A DNA stretch of 64,000 nt from CAZELM01 sp964512995 (GTDB taxonomy: Bacteria; CSSED10-310), in contig CAZELM010000003.1 of the NCBI GenBank assembly GCA_964512995.1, positions 1 to 64,000 of the forward strand. The letters are read 5' to 3'. Positions 1 to 8,058 of this stretch are shown in pieces. Under the pieces are notes generated by a model. The model was not told the origin of the DNA. It worked only from the letters and a program-made list of their open reading frames with translations, and made no database searches. The first letter of the stretch is position 1. Each line of letters opens with the position of its first letter. The position numbers and the translations under genes were made by a program.

Positions 1-266
1 TTTACCCCGCAGCAATCCATTGTCAACCGTCATTTCCCCTCCGTCTCAATCGATGATTCCATGCTATCCGCACTGCAACGGCACACCGCCATCAGCGACA
101 TCCGATACATCCGCGTAATCAGCGGTTCAGACCTTTACCCCGCAGCAATCCATTGCCAACCGTAATTTCCCCTCTGTGTCAATCGATGGTTCCATGCCAT
201 CCGCGCTGCAACGGCACGCCGCCATCAGCGACATCCGATACATCCGCGTAATCAGCGGTTCAACTC
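1..266. repeat. 133-bp tandem repeat, two copies, probably continuing left of the window
   Basis: The block starting TTTACCCCGCAGCAATCC at position 1 recurs at 134, and the two copies (1-133 and 134-266) align along their full length with only scattered substitutions. The last 36 bases or so of each unit are almost identical. The unit length is not a multiple of three and stop codons interrupt the frames, so I read it as non-coding. The first copy begins at the window edge, so the array probably extends upstream. Confidence 0.85.
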
Positions 267-409
267 CTTAGCTCTGAACCATTATCTGCTACGATCGCGC
301 TGTCGTTCCGAAAACCGATTTCTTCCTGCTGATGAATATTCATTGACAGAACAGGGAGATTTTCTGTTAAATCGGCCTGTGGAACGAATATTCAACATCA
401 GCGCAAAAC
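267..409. other. intergenic leader of the methyltransferase gene
   Basis: No gene is visible in this 143-bp stretch between the tandem repeat and the first CDS. It carries the promoter-like elements listed separately. Confidence 0.5.
343..372 (+). promoter_or_regulatory. candidate sigma-70 promoter for the methyltransferase
   Basis: A perfect TTGACA at 343-348 is followed after 18 bp by TTAAAT at 367-372, which matches the -10 consensus at four of six positions. It sits about 40 bp before the start codon at 410. Inferred from sequence only. Confidence 0.4.
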
Positions 410-1267
410 ATGAAACAATCGCATAAAATCAGTCCGGATATCCAGCACGCCCATAACCGCGTGGCAGGTGAATACGGGATTTGCGGTATTCATGATGAAC
501 TCCCGTCGAATAGCTATAACTACTGGAACCTGCATCGGAACGTCGTCAGGCCATTGACAGCGGTTTTTACGAAATATTTGAAAACCGGAGCATTATTTTT
601 GGATGCGGGCTGCGGGAATGGTCAGATCAGTCAGATTCTCTGCTCGATCGACTCCCTGAACATCATCGGTATCGATTTCTGCCAGAATATGCTGCGCCAT
701 GCGATTATTCGTGCGAAACACCATGACTATTCCCATCATTTCACGTGTATTCGTGCCGACCTTGAATCACTCGATATGATCCGCCAAAACACATTTGATG
801 CTGCCTTATTGTTTGGCGTCATCGAACATCTGGATGATCCCGGACATGTGATCGCCAATATCCTCCAGACCCTGAAACCCGATGGGATTTTTATTCTGGG
901 AGTTCCCAGGAAATGGTCGTTCAGCTATTTCTCTTATCTGTTGTTCGGACGCAGTCCCCGGAGATGGGGAAATACAACAACCTGGATGGACTACTTCAGC
1001 TACCGGGAAAAGCTCACCTATTACCGGTTTTATACTCCCCATCAGATCGAAGATTATTTAGCGCCGAATGGCGTCGAGATTTTGGACAAGTATCCATTCG
1101 GCTATCTTCATCTCGACGGATTTCCGGGGAGAATCTGTCATTTTCTGGGGCGTTATCCCACCATTGGACATGTCATCCTGGACCGGACCGAAAAAATTTT
1201 AAAGCGGATTCGATGGATACCCGGTGGCGAATTCTGGGTGATCCGCAAACCCGGAACCAGTCATTGA
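410..1267 (+). CDS. class I SAM-dependent methyltransferase
   Basis: The 285-residue product has a Rossmann-type methyltransferase core. Motif I, DAGCGNG, lies at about residues 65-71, an acidic residue in the IGIDF strand follows, and an FGVIEHLDDP motif near residue 140 is typical of the UbiE/UbiG and Methyltransf_11 group. Such enzymes methylate small molecules or sugars using S-adenosylmethionine. The substrate cannot be read from sequence. The gene lies 13 bp before a polysaccharide flippase gene, which makes a role in glycan or lipid-linked sugar modification plausible but unproven. No clear Shine-Dalgarno precedes the ATG at 410. Confidence 0.85.
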   Translation: MKQSHKISPDIQHAHNRVAGEYGICGIHDELPSNSYNYWNLHRNVVRPLTAVFTKYLKTGALFLDAGCGNGQISQILCSIDSLNIIGIDFCQNMLRHAIIRAKHHDYSHHFTCIRADLESLDMIRQNTFDAALLFGVIEHLDDPGHVIANILQTLKPDGIFILGVPRKWSFSYFSYLLFGRSPRRWGNTTTWMDYFSYREKLTYYRFYTPHQIEDYLAPNGVEILDKYPFGYLHLDGFPGRICHFLGRYPTIGHVILDRTEKILKRIRWIPGGEFWVIRKPGTSH

Positions 1268-1280
1268 TCGGACCATCCGG

Positions 1281-2561
1281 ATGATCCTCAACGCATTATG
1301 GGCGAGGTCAACCGTAGTTGTAACGGTTGGTAATTTTCTGATCAAGGGATTGGCATTGCTTGCAATGGTGATCATCATGCGGACGTTCGCTCCAGCCGAT
1401 TATGGCATTGTGGTGACCATGATCTCGCTGATGACCATCGTTCCCGTTTTGATGGATTTCGGAACCGCTCCCAGTATGATACGTTTCGGCCCCATGCTCC
1501 ATACCATGGGACTGATCGAACGCCGGAACCAGCTTTACCAGTTTGCATTCCATCTGCGCATGGTGTTCGGATTGATTTTTATTTTTCTGGGAGTCATCTT
1601 CGCTCGGGATCTGGCTCGCCTGCTCCTCCATAATGAAAATCAGTCCCATATCATCATCATCGCCATATTTGGTTCTCTGGGAGCTTCATTTCTTCAGTAT
1701 ATCACATCGGTTCTTCAGTCCGAAGAACGGTTTGAGACCATGACTCTCGCGAATATTCTGGAAGCCGGTTTGAAAGTCGTGATGATCCTGGCGATGATAT
1801 GGCTGATCCCGGCACGTATTCCAGAATATGCCATAACGATCTACGCGATCGCTCCGCTGGCAACCGTCCTGGTCCTGATTCCATTCAAACCGGTACCGTT
1901 TTTTTTCAGACCGAAGCCGGAGATTTCTTTATATCAGACGCTGTTCCGGTTCAGCTTCTATTATATGCTGTCGTCGGTTTGTCTGATGATTTTCATGAAT
2001 TTCGATTTTCTGATTGTCGCGGCATTGAAACCGGCGGAGGAAGTCGGCTACTTCGGGTCCGGGAATAAGCTGGCGTCCATCTTGTTTCTGTTTGTTCAGG
2101 CCGCCAATACGATATTGATGCCGAAAATCAGCCGGAAGCTGACCTATAATGCGTTCGTGATGTTTGTCAGACGATCCATTGGCATGTGTCTGCTCGGAGC
2201 GGTACTCATGGTTCCGTTTGCGTTTCTGGGGCCGGTTATTATCCCGCTCGTCGCAGGACCCGCCTACATACCCTCTCTGAGCGTCTTCAGGATCCTGGCC
2301 TGGGATCAGATCATGATGATGGCGTTCACACCGTTCATGATCGTTCTGTTTGCAGTCAACCGGCCGGCTCTGCTTACCGGAATCGTTTTCGTGGAGATGC
2401 TGTTAAACATAGTCGGAGATATTCTGTTGGTTCCCCGATGGGGAGGTGCGGGTGCGGCTGCCGTGACGCTCAGCATCCGCGTCGTCGTGGGAACGCTGGG
2501 GAGCCTTTACCTGTATTACAGACTCAAAACTGCCCCGGACTACATTCGGCAGGTGATATGA
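1281..2561 (+). CDS. polysaccharide flippase-like membrane protein (MOP/MATE superfamily)
   Basis: The 426-residue protein is hydrophobic throughout, with roughly 12 predicted membrane segments. Its N-terminal pattern (NFLIKGLALLAMVIIMRTF followed by ADYGI) is characteristic of Wzx/RfbX-type flippases of the MOP superfamily. These move undecaprenyl-linked oligosaccharides across the inner membrane. The length fits the family. It follows the methyltransferase gene closely and is probably cotranscribed with it. No polymerase or ligase gene lies immediately beside it, so the exported glycan is unknown. Confidence 0.85.
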   Translation: MILNALWARSTVVVTVGNFLIKGLALLAMVIIMRTFAPADYGIVVTMISLMTIVPVLMDFGTAPSMIRFGPMLHTMGLIERRNQLYQFAFHLRMVFGLIFIFLGVIFARDLARLLLHNENQSHIIIIAIFGSLGASFLQYITSVLQSEERFETMTLANILEAGLKVVMILAMIWLIPARIPEYAITIYAIAPLATVLVLIPFKPVPFFFRPKPEISLYQTLFRFSFYYMLSSVCLMIFMNFDFLIVAALKPAEEVGYFGSGNKLASILFLFVQAANTILMPKISRKLTYNAFVMFVRRSIGMCLLGAVLMVPFAFLGPVIIPLVAGPAYIPSLSVFRILAWDQIMMMAFTPFMIVLFAVNRPALLTGIVFVEMLLNIVGDILLVPRWGGAGAAAVTLSIRVVVGTLGSLYLYYRLKTAPDYIRQVI

Positions 2562-2665
2562 TCGGTTCCAAGACCAGCCGTTTCGGGTGCTGGAATGATG
2601 TTTCTGGGGAGCATTACATGGAGAGAGGAAAGATGACTCAAATACCAGATGACAGACAACCCTCT

Positions 2666-2728
2666 GAGAGCCTGTTTCTGAACCCTTTAATCGGCTGCTG
2701 ACTCTGGTTATTCGTTTAACAGGCTCTC
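2666..2728. repeat. 11-bp perfect inverted repeat between convergent genes
   Basis: GAGAGCCTGTT at 2666-2676 is the exact reverse complement of AACAGGCTCTC at 2718-2728, with a 41-nt spacer. It lies in the 207-bp gap between the flippase gene (+) and the radical SAM gene (-). No T-tract follows directly, so a bidirectional terminator is only one possibility. Confidence 0.5.
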
Positions 2729-2768
2729 CGGGATCGATACAGGCTGGAAATACGGAGCGCATGCGATA

Positions 2769-3833
2769 TCATTTTTGATGCAGCCGCTTCTGGATTCCTT
2801 TCCGAAGTAAAGCGAACACGGCATCGAATGTATTCGGTCCACAGGGTGCCCGGCATGCCGGACAGATTTTCGTCCTGATCTGCCGGTTGATATCCCGGCG
2901 CTGTCCGCTTTTCCAGAATTCACCGTACATTTCCGGTCCGGACAATCGGGGATAGGTGATGTCTCTGCAATTCAGACACGGCAACAGGTGCCCATCATGG
3001 TTGATGATGATGTGTTGTGACAGCAGCCCACAGACTCGGGGCCGGTATCCCAGCTCGAGCCAGTCAATGAACTCCTGATAGTGATAGTGATGCCGGGGAT
3101 CCGGATCGGTTCGGAGCTTTTTCCGGTAAAATGCGATCAGTGACTGCTCCATCGCTGGGGTCAGGGTGGGAGCGCTTTCGGGATTGGGAAGAACATAACT
3201 CACATCATTGACAAAATTGAAAATCGTCTGAGTGTTCAGCGATTCGAAAAAGGGTTCGATCGTTTCGAGAAACGGGATGTTATCGGGCTGGAGTACACAC
3301 AGATGATAGAATTCACAATTGGGAGTTGCTGAAAACAAGCGTTCCATGCGGGTTCGGGATTCCATGACATTACGGAATCCACCGGGGACGCCGCGGATGC
3401 GGTCATGCAGATCTTCGGTGCCGTCCAGGGAGATCTGGATGATGAGCCGCACATTTGGATTCAATTTATCCCGGATCCGGATGAAATTCCGGGCGATTTT
3501 CTCCAGGCGATCGGGGAGAAACGCATTTGTGGAGATATTGACGGAGTTCAGTCGCGGACACGCCGTCAGTATCCCCTCAAACAGAGTATCCAGGTCATTT
3601 CGCAAGGTCGGTTCGCCACCGGTAATGGCGACATTGACAATGTGCCTGAAGAGCGGTTGCCGGACAATCGAAACATAGGTATCGATGTGAGAATCCGGTG
3701 TGTTCTGATTCCAGATCTGGCACATCCGGCATCGGGAGTTGCATCGGGAGGTGACCACGAAAACCGCACCGAATGGATCCAGAGGCATGAACTTCGAAAC
3801 AAGTCCATGAAGCGTATCACGGTAGAAAGACAT
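2769..3833 (-). CDS. radical SAM protein with C-terminal SPASM-like cysteines
   Basis: The 354-residue product contains the canonical radical SAM CxxxCxxC cluster as C31, C35 and C38 (RCNSRCRMCQIW), followed by a TGGEPTLR segment. A cysteine-rich C-terminus (CGLLSQ, LPCLNC and KICPACRAPCG) could hold one or two auxiliary iron-sulfur clusters, as in SPASM or twitch-domain enzymes. Many SPASM enzymes modify peptides or act in cofactor synthesis. The gene starts 8 bp after the secreted dockerin protein gene on the same strand, so the two are probably cotranscribed. Function is otherwise unknown. Confidence 0.85.
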   Translation of the reverse strand: MSFYRDTLHGLVSKFMPLDPFGAVFVVTSRCNSRCRMCQIWNQNTPDSHIDTYVSIVRQPLFRHIVNVAITGGEPTLRNDLDTLFEGILTACPRLNSVNISTNAFLPDRLEKIARNFIRIRDKLNPNVRLIIQISLDGTEDLHDRIRGVPGGFRNVMESRTRMERLFSATPNCEFYHLCVLQPDNIPFLETIEPFFESLNTQTIFNFVNDVSYVLPNPESAPTLTPAMEQSLIAFYRKKLRTDPDPRHHYHYQEFIDWLELGYRPRVCGLLSQHIIINHDGHLLPCLNCRDITYPRLSGPEMYGEFWKSGQRRDINRQIRTKICPACRAPCGPNTFDAVFALLRKGIQKRLHQK

Positions 3834-3841
3834 GGATTCGA

Positions 3842-5017
3842 TTATTGAGGGGGAGTTCGCGGGAAATCGCCCGGAATCTTTGACTCCTCATAGTAATGAC
3901 GATGCCCCCATGCAGACGACAGAATGGCCAGATCGGATCCGTCGATGGATCCGTCATGATTGAAGTCGGCATTCGGGTTGAATTTCCCCTCGCCCTCTGA
4001 TGAACCGAACCCGAGTGTCAGGATGGCGAGATCACCACCATCGATCCGTTTCGTTCCATCCAGATCCAGGGGTCGCTCATCAAATGTGTATACCTGACCG
4101 GAACTGGCGCAGGCGAAAAACAACCAATCGGCGGCAAGCACCACACTTCGGATATTGGCAGGCAATCCGTACGCCCATGGAGAGAACGAAGCGCCTCCAT
4201 CTGATGATAGAAATACCGTTGTCGAAGTGGATGTCAGGTTTCCGGTGAGGATCTGCCGTTCGTTCCGGTTGTTCAGCCGGACGAAATTGGAAGGCTCCAG
4301 GAAAAGCGGCCACCAGGATTTCATGTCATCCCGGCTGCTGAACAAGCCCTCCTGCACCGCGCTGTATACAGTGGGAGGGACATCGGTGCCGGCGGCCAGA
4401 ACCGGTTTTACGGAAATCTTCTCCCACGTTTCGCCCGAATCCATGGACCGATATTCTCCCCAGTAGCATTCCCAGGACGAGGTTGGGTGCCATACCGGAG
4501 CAGTCTGGATTGTCGCATCCGATATGCACGCCTGCCAGGTGGCTCCGTTATTGACCGATCGTTTCAATGCGTTTTGATCGGAGCCGTCTGCCTTGAAAAC
4601 TCCCAATAACAATCCGGGGATGAACGGTGAAATCGCCAGAAACCGGGTTTGGGGTGGCAGTTCCGCGATGAAATGCCAGGTTGATCCGGAATCGCTGCTC
4701 TGCCATAACTCAGATATCTGGCCAGACGGATCATTGGTCTCACAATACCAGACAGCCGGTTTGGAAGGATGCGATAAGACGGAGGTGACTGGGAGATGAT
4801 CAGGGGTTGCCAGAAGGGTCCATGTATTCCCCCAGTCCTGAGACCGGTAGAGGTTTCCACCGAATGCCACCGCCATGATATCACCTGTTTTCTGGTGAGC
4901 GGCTTCGATGGACATGATCGGTTCCGAAAATTGATCCATGGGTTTCCATGGGATCGTCATGGCGAATGCCTGTGAGATAAGAATCACACCGATTAAACTG
5001 ATGATAGATACTCTCAT
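3842..5017 (-). CDS. secreted beta-propeller (BNR/sortilin-like) protein with C-terminal type I dockerin
   Basis: The start at 5017 is preferred over an in-frame ATG 36 bp upstream, because it follows GAAGGGAAAAG at ribosome-binding distance and opens a signal peptide (RVSIISLIGVILISQAFA). The 391-residue protein has BNR-type repeats such as YRSQDWGNTWTLL, SSDSGSTWHF and SSDGGASFSPW, indicating a beta-propeller. The C-terminus carries two calcium-loop segments, around DLDGTKRIDGGDLAIL and DFNHDGSIDGSDLAIL, typical of a type I dockerin. In known systems dockerins bind cohesins. A cohesin-like lipoprotein is encoded at 9854-10426. Ligand and activity are unknown. Confidence 0.8.
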   Translation of the reverse strand: MRVSIISLIGVILISQAFAMTIPWKPMDQFSEPIMSIEAAHQKTGDIMAVAFGGNLYRSQDWGNTWTLLATPDHLPVTSVLSHPSKPAVWYCETNDPSGQISELWQSSDSGSTWHFIAELPPQTRFLAISPFIPGLLLGVFKADGSDQNALKRSVNNGATWQACISDATIQTAPVWHPTSSWECYWGEYRSMDSGETWEKISVKPVLAAGTDVPPTVYSAVQEGLFSSRDDMKSWWPLFLEPSNFVRLNNRNERQILTGNLTSTSTTVFLSSDGGASFSPWAYGLPANIRSVVLAADWLFFACASSGQVYTFDERPLDLDGTKRIDGGDLAILTLGFGSSEGEGKFNPNADFNHDGSIDGSDLAILSSAWGHRHYYEESKIPGDFPRTPPQ

Positions 5018-5532
5018 TCTTTTCCCTTCAGGATATCCGGCTGTGTGGTTCATCGGCTGCTATGGTCAACCGGCGGGTCGATCTTCCGGTTGTCTGTCGA
5101 AGTAATAGGTAATTTAAGATAACGACGAAACCGGTCATTGAAACGCGGGATGACAATACAGTCTGCCTGCCTGTTCAGGCGTTACTTTCATACCATAGTC
5201 TAAAGGACCTTGTTTCGCAACTGATCTATTCTGCACAGCGTGCCATGGTTCAGTGGGTTTTACATCACTCCCAACCCCTCTCTGAAGGGCGAATGGGCGT
5301 GAGCCTTCTTTACCTCTGCTAAGAAACCTCTTCACGAGCGGTCGTTTTATAGGTTTCTTCATTTCGTGTCATGCGGAGAGTGTACGACCTCCCAGCGCAG
5401 CGACCGGGAGAGGGTCGCCGGGCAAATCCGCTGGGATCAATCCAGCACATGTCCGGCGGGGTGAGGGAATCGCACTGTTTCGAGTGTTGTGCTCGGTTTC
5501 ACTATCAATGCCGGCGAGGCGAGGGAATCGCG
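5018..5532. other. gene-poor region with short direct and inverted repeats
   Basis: I see no convincing gene between the dockerin protein gene and the end of nnr. A 75-codon ORF on the minus strand (5135-5362) has unusual composition and no recognisable domain. An inverted repeat AAGAAACCT (5321-5329) / AGGTTTCTT (5351-5359) and a direct repeat around GAGGGAATCGC (near 5463 and 5521) are present. The stretch could be decayed mobile or repeat DNA, but nothing identifies it. Confidence 0.5.
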
Positions 5533-7191
5533 TTATTTGCCAGTTCCGCCGTCTGACAATGTGTATTCATCATGGAGAGCTGGGTGGTGATTCCGTAGTA
5601 CGGACAGATCAAGAGGCGGAATCATTCGTCCGTCGAAGATTTCAGTACGACGGGATATACTGGTTTTCGCGTGTTGCAGATGCGCCAGAATATCGCTGGC
5701 GATCATGTGCGGTTCACCGAGTTCGGTTGCGGCCAGGTCACCTGCCAGTCCATGGAGAAAGACGCCGCCAAGCGTTGATTCCTGAGCGTTGAATCCCTGT
5801 GTGACATATCCTGCAATCAGTCCTGCGAGCACATCACCGGTTCCTCCGGATGCCAGACCCGGATTTCCGGTTATATTGACAAACCAGTCGCCGGCGGGTG
5901 TTGCGATCAGTGTCCGGGCGGTTTTGAATACAACATAAGCGCCTGATTCCAGAGCGTATTGATTGACGATATCCAGTTGCTGGCTCAGTGTTTCAGCCGT
6001 TGTCTTCCGGACCAATCGCGACATTTCACCTGGATGGGGCGTGATGATCAGTGGATGCTTCTTTCGTCGCCAGGAATGAGGCGTATTGGCCAGGCAATTG
6101 AGACCGTCCGCGTCGATGATCAGGGGCAGGTCAATCTGCGGGATGAGTGTCTGAATGAATGCGATGGTGTCCGGATTTGTTCCCAGTCCGGGTCCGATCA
6201 GAACAGCGCTCTTCCCGTGGAGCAGGGATTCGATCGTGGGCATGCTTGTCAGATCGAAATATTGACCATTGCCGGACGGGATGGGAGCGGTCATGACTTC
6301 GGTGAGCTTGACTGCCAGGATGGAATGGAACTGGTCCGGGACAGCAACGGTTACCAGACCCGCTCCAGCACGAAGTCCAGCAATGCCAGCCAATGCGGCA
6401 GCTCCCGTTTTCCCCGGAGATCCCGCAATGATCAGCAGATGCCCATAACTCCCTTTATGCGTGTCGACCATTCGCTCCTGAAAGAGTGTTGGAAAATCAT
6501 AGGGTGTCAGGATATGGCCGGCGATGGGATAGGAATCGATCAGCTCCCTGGGTATGGATATGTCGGCAACGATTACCTGACCGGCATAGGCTGCGGCGGG
6601 GAAGAGGAGAAGTGCCGGTTTCGGTAATCCAAAGGTCACGGTGAGATTGGCTCGAACACTTTCTCCAATGACGTCCGGATGATCCGCGAATATGCCCGAT
6701 GGAATATCCAGCGAGACCACATAGCTCTCACTTTGATTGATCGCCCGGATCGCAGAGAGATAGATGCCGGTGGCGGGTTTCGATAATCCGGTGCCGAAAA
6801 TGGCATCAATAATAATATCCGATTGGTGAAGGATGTTATCCAGATCATCATTCCAGTCAAAAACTTCCATGATCGGTATTCCCATGCGTTCGACGATTTC
6901 GGCATTGATTCTGGCATCGCCCCGAAGATCATCCAATGTTCCGATGAGGATCACCCCCACATCAGCCTGGCGATTCCAGAGATGACGGGCGACGACGAAT
7001 CCATCACCTCCATTGTTCCCTTTTCCGGCGATTATGGTGAAATGGTAATCGCTTAAATTATCGAATACGAATTCCAGGATATCGATGGTTTCTTTGCCGG
7101 CATTTTCCATGAGGATAACACCGGGAATCCGGACGGTTTCAATGGATTGCCGGTCGAGTTCCCGCATCTGGTCGGCAGTTGCGATTTTCAT
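5533..7191 (-). CDS. nnr: bifunctional NAD(P)HX epimerase / ADP-dependent NAD(P)HX dehydratase
   Basis: The 552-residue protein fuses the two repair domains for hydrated NAD(P)H. The N-terminal YjeF_N epimerase (about 1-215) begins MKIATADQMRELD and includes GKGNNGGDGFVVARHL. The C-terminal ribokinase-like dehydratase (about 230-525) includes HKGSYGHLLIIAGSPGKTGA and the catalytic signature GGTGDVLAGLIAGY. The length and domain order are those of bacterial Nnr. The ATG at 7191 follows AGGAGG at good spacing. It is a single-gene unit running away from the 42-bp repeat array. Confidence 0.96.
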   Translation of the reverse strand: MKIATADQMRELDRQSIETVRIPGVILMENAGKETIDILEFVFDNLSDYHFTIIAGKGNNGGDGFVVARHLWNRQADVGVILIGTLDDLRGDARINAEIVERMGIPIMEVFDWNDDLDNILHQSDIIIDAIFGTGLSKPATGIYLSAIRAINQSESYVVSLDIPSGIFADHPDVIGESVRANLTVTFGLPKPALLLFPAAAYAGQVIVADISIPRELIDSYPIAGHILTPYDFPTLFQERMVDTHKGSYGHLLIIAGSPGKTGAAALAGIAGLRAGAGLVTVAVPDQFHSILAVKLTEVMTAPIPSGNGQYFDLTSMPTIESLLHGKSAVLIGPGLGTNPDTIAFIQTLIPQIDLPLIIDADGLNCLANTPHSWRRKKHPLIITPHPGEMSRLVRKTTAETLSQQLDIVNQYALESGAYVVFKTARTLIATPAGDWFVNITGNPGLASGGTGDVLAGLIAGYVTQGFNAQESTLGGVFLHGLAGDLAATELGEPHMIASDILAHLQHAKTSISRRTEIFDGRMIPPLDLSVLRNHHPALHDEYTLSDGGTGK

Positions 7192-7413
7192 GGGTTCCTC
7201 CTGTTACGGATTAATCAACGTTGGTTTCCGAAGGCTGAATTATTATAATCCGGAATTTATGAAAACAATACCTTGCTCCAAATCGAAATAGTATTGAACA
7301 GTTCAGTGGATTCAGGTTGATGGATTGATCCCTGTGAGGTTCACCGGTGATCCTTTCCCGGCCGCTCCACTGGGAGAAGATAAAAAAAAGAATCTGCACA
7401 TATGCCCTTAGGC

Positions 7414-7808
7414 ATGGAAACTCTGCAAATGACCGCGGAAGGCGTACCGATGACCGCGACGGATTGGTAAATGATCGCGGAAGGTGTACCGATGACCACG
7501 ACGGGTTGGTAAATGACCGTGGTAAGTTGTACTGATGACTGCGGTGGGTTGGTAAATGACCGCGGAAGGTGTACCGATGACTGCGGCGGGTTGGTAAATG
7601 ATCGCGGAAGGCGTACCGATGACCGCGATGGGTTGGTAAATGACCGCGGAAGGCGTACCGATGACCGCGATGGGTTGGTAAATGACCGCGGTAAGGCGTA
7701 CTGATGACTGCGACGGGTTGGTAAATGACCTCGGAAGGCGTACCGATGACCGTGGTGGGCTGGTAAATGACCGCGGAAGGTTTGCAAATGATTACTGAGG
7801 ATTTGCAG
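7414..7808. repeat. 42-bp tandem array of abutting ATG...TAA mini-ORFs
   Basis: Units start at 7429, 7471, 7513, 7556, 7598, 7640, 7682, 7725 and 7767. Spacing is 42 bp except after 7513 and 7682, where one extra base makes 43. Each 42-bp unit is two related 21-bp halves. Each normal unit reads ATG plus 12 codons plus TAA, for example MTAEGVPMTATDW, and TAA is followed directly by the next ATG. GGAAGG lies 7 nt before the internal ATG in each standard unit. The edges decay into TCTGCAAATG (left) and TTTGCAAATGATTACTG (right). There are no spacers, so it is not a CRISPR. Function is unknown. Confidence 0.85.
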
Positions 7809-8058
7809 TTGACTTCTCACGATCGCCAAAAGCATCCTTATCATGGGCTCGGTGATCCCTGTGATCCGAGGGAGCAGACTTCGTTTCGGATAATTCCCGT
7901 AAGATTGTTGATCGGGTTCCCCTTTGTTTCGACCAGATTCTCCAATCCGATGAGCGTGACGGGCAAACAGTTCGGAAACGTGGTATCATAAGCGGAAGCG
8001 GGTCAGCCGAGGCCTAATGGATAGGAACGAATCGGCAGATCGCCGGAGGGATCAGTGT
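7809..8058. other. leader region between the repeat array and the ABC1 kinase gene
   Basis: The reading frame of the last repeat unit stays open from 7767 to 7991 (74 codons), but downstream of the repeats it shows no recognisable domain. I treat this as a probable untranslated leader or a decayed gene end. The other 200 bp upstream of the array (7192-7413) contain nothing I can identify. Confidence 0.35.

Noticed and set aside
913..1284. Plus-strand ORF of 123 codons inside the first methyltransferase
   Set aside because: It is in a different frame of a gene with clear methyltransferase motifs.
5135..5362. 75-codon minus-strand ORF in the gap before nnr
   Set aside because: No ribosome-binding site, unusual composition and no recognisable domain; kept only as part of the gene-poor region.
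7414..7808. CRISPR array
   Set aside because: Units are contiguous and near identical, with no unique spacers and no cas genes nearby.
7341..7844. Minus-strand ORF of 167 codons through the 42-bp array
   Set aside because: All frames on this strand stay open because of repeat composition; the product is a low-complexity repeat with no domain, and the array has 43-bp units that would shift frame.
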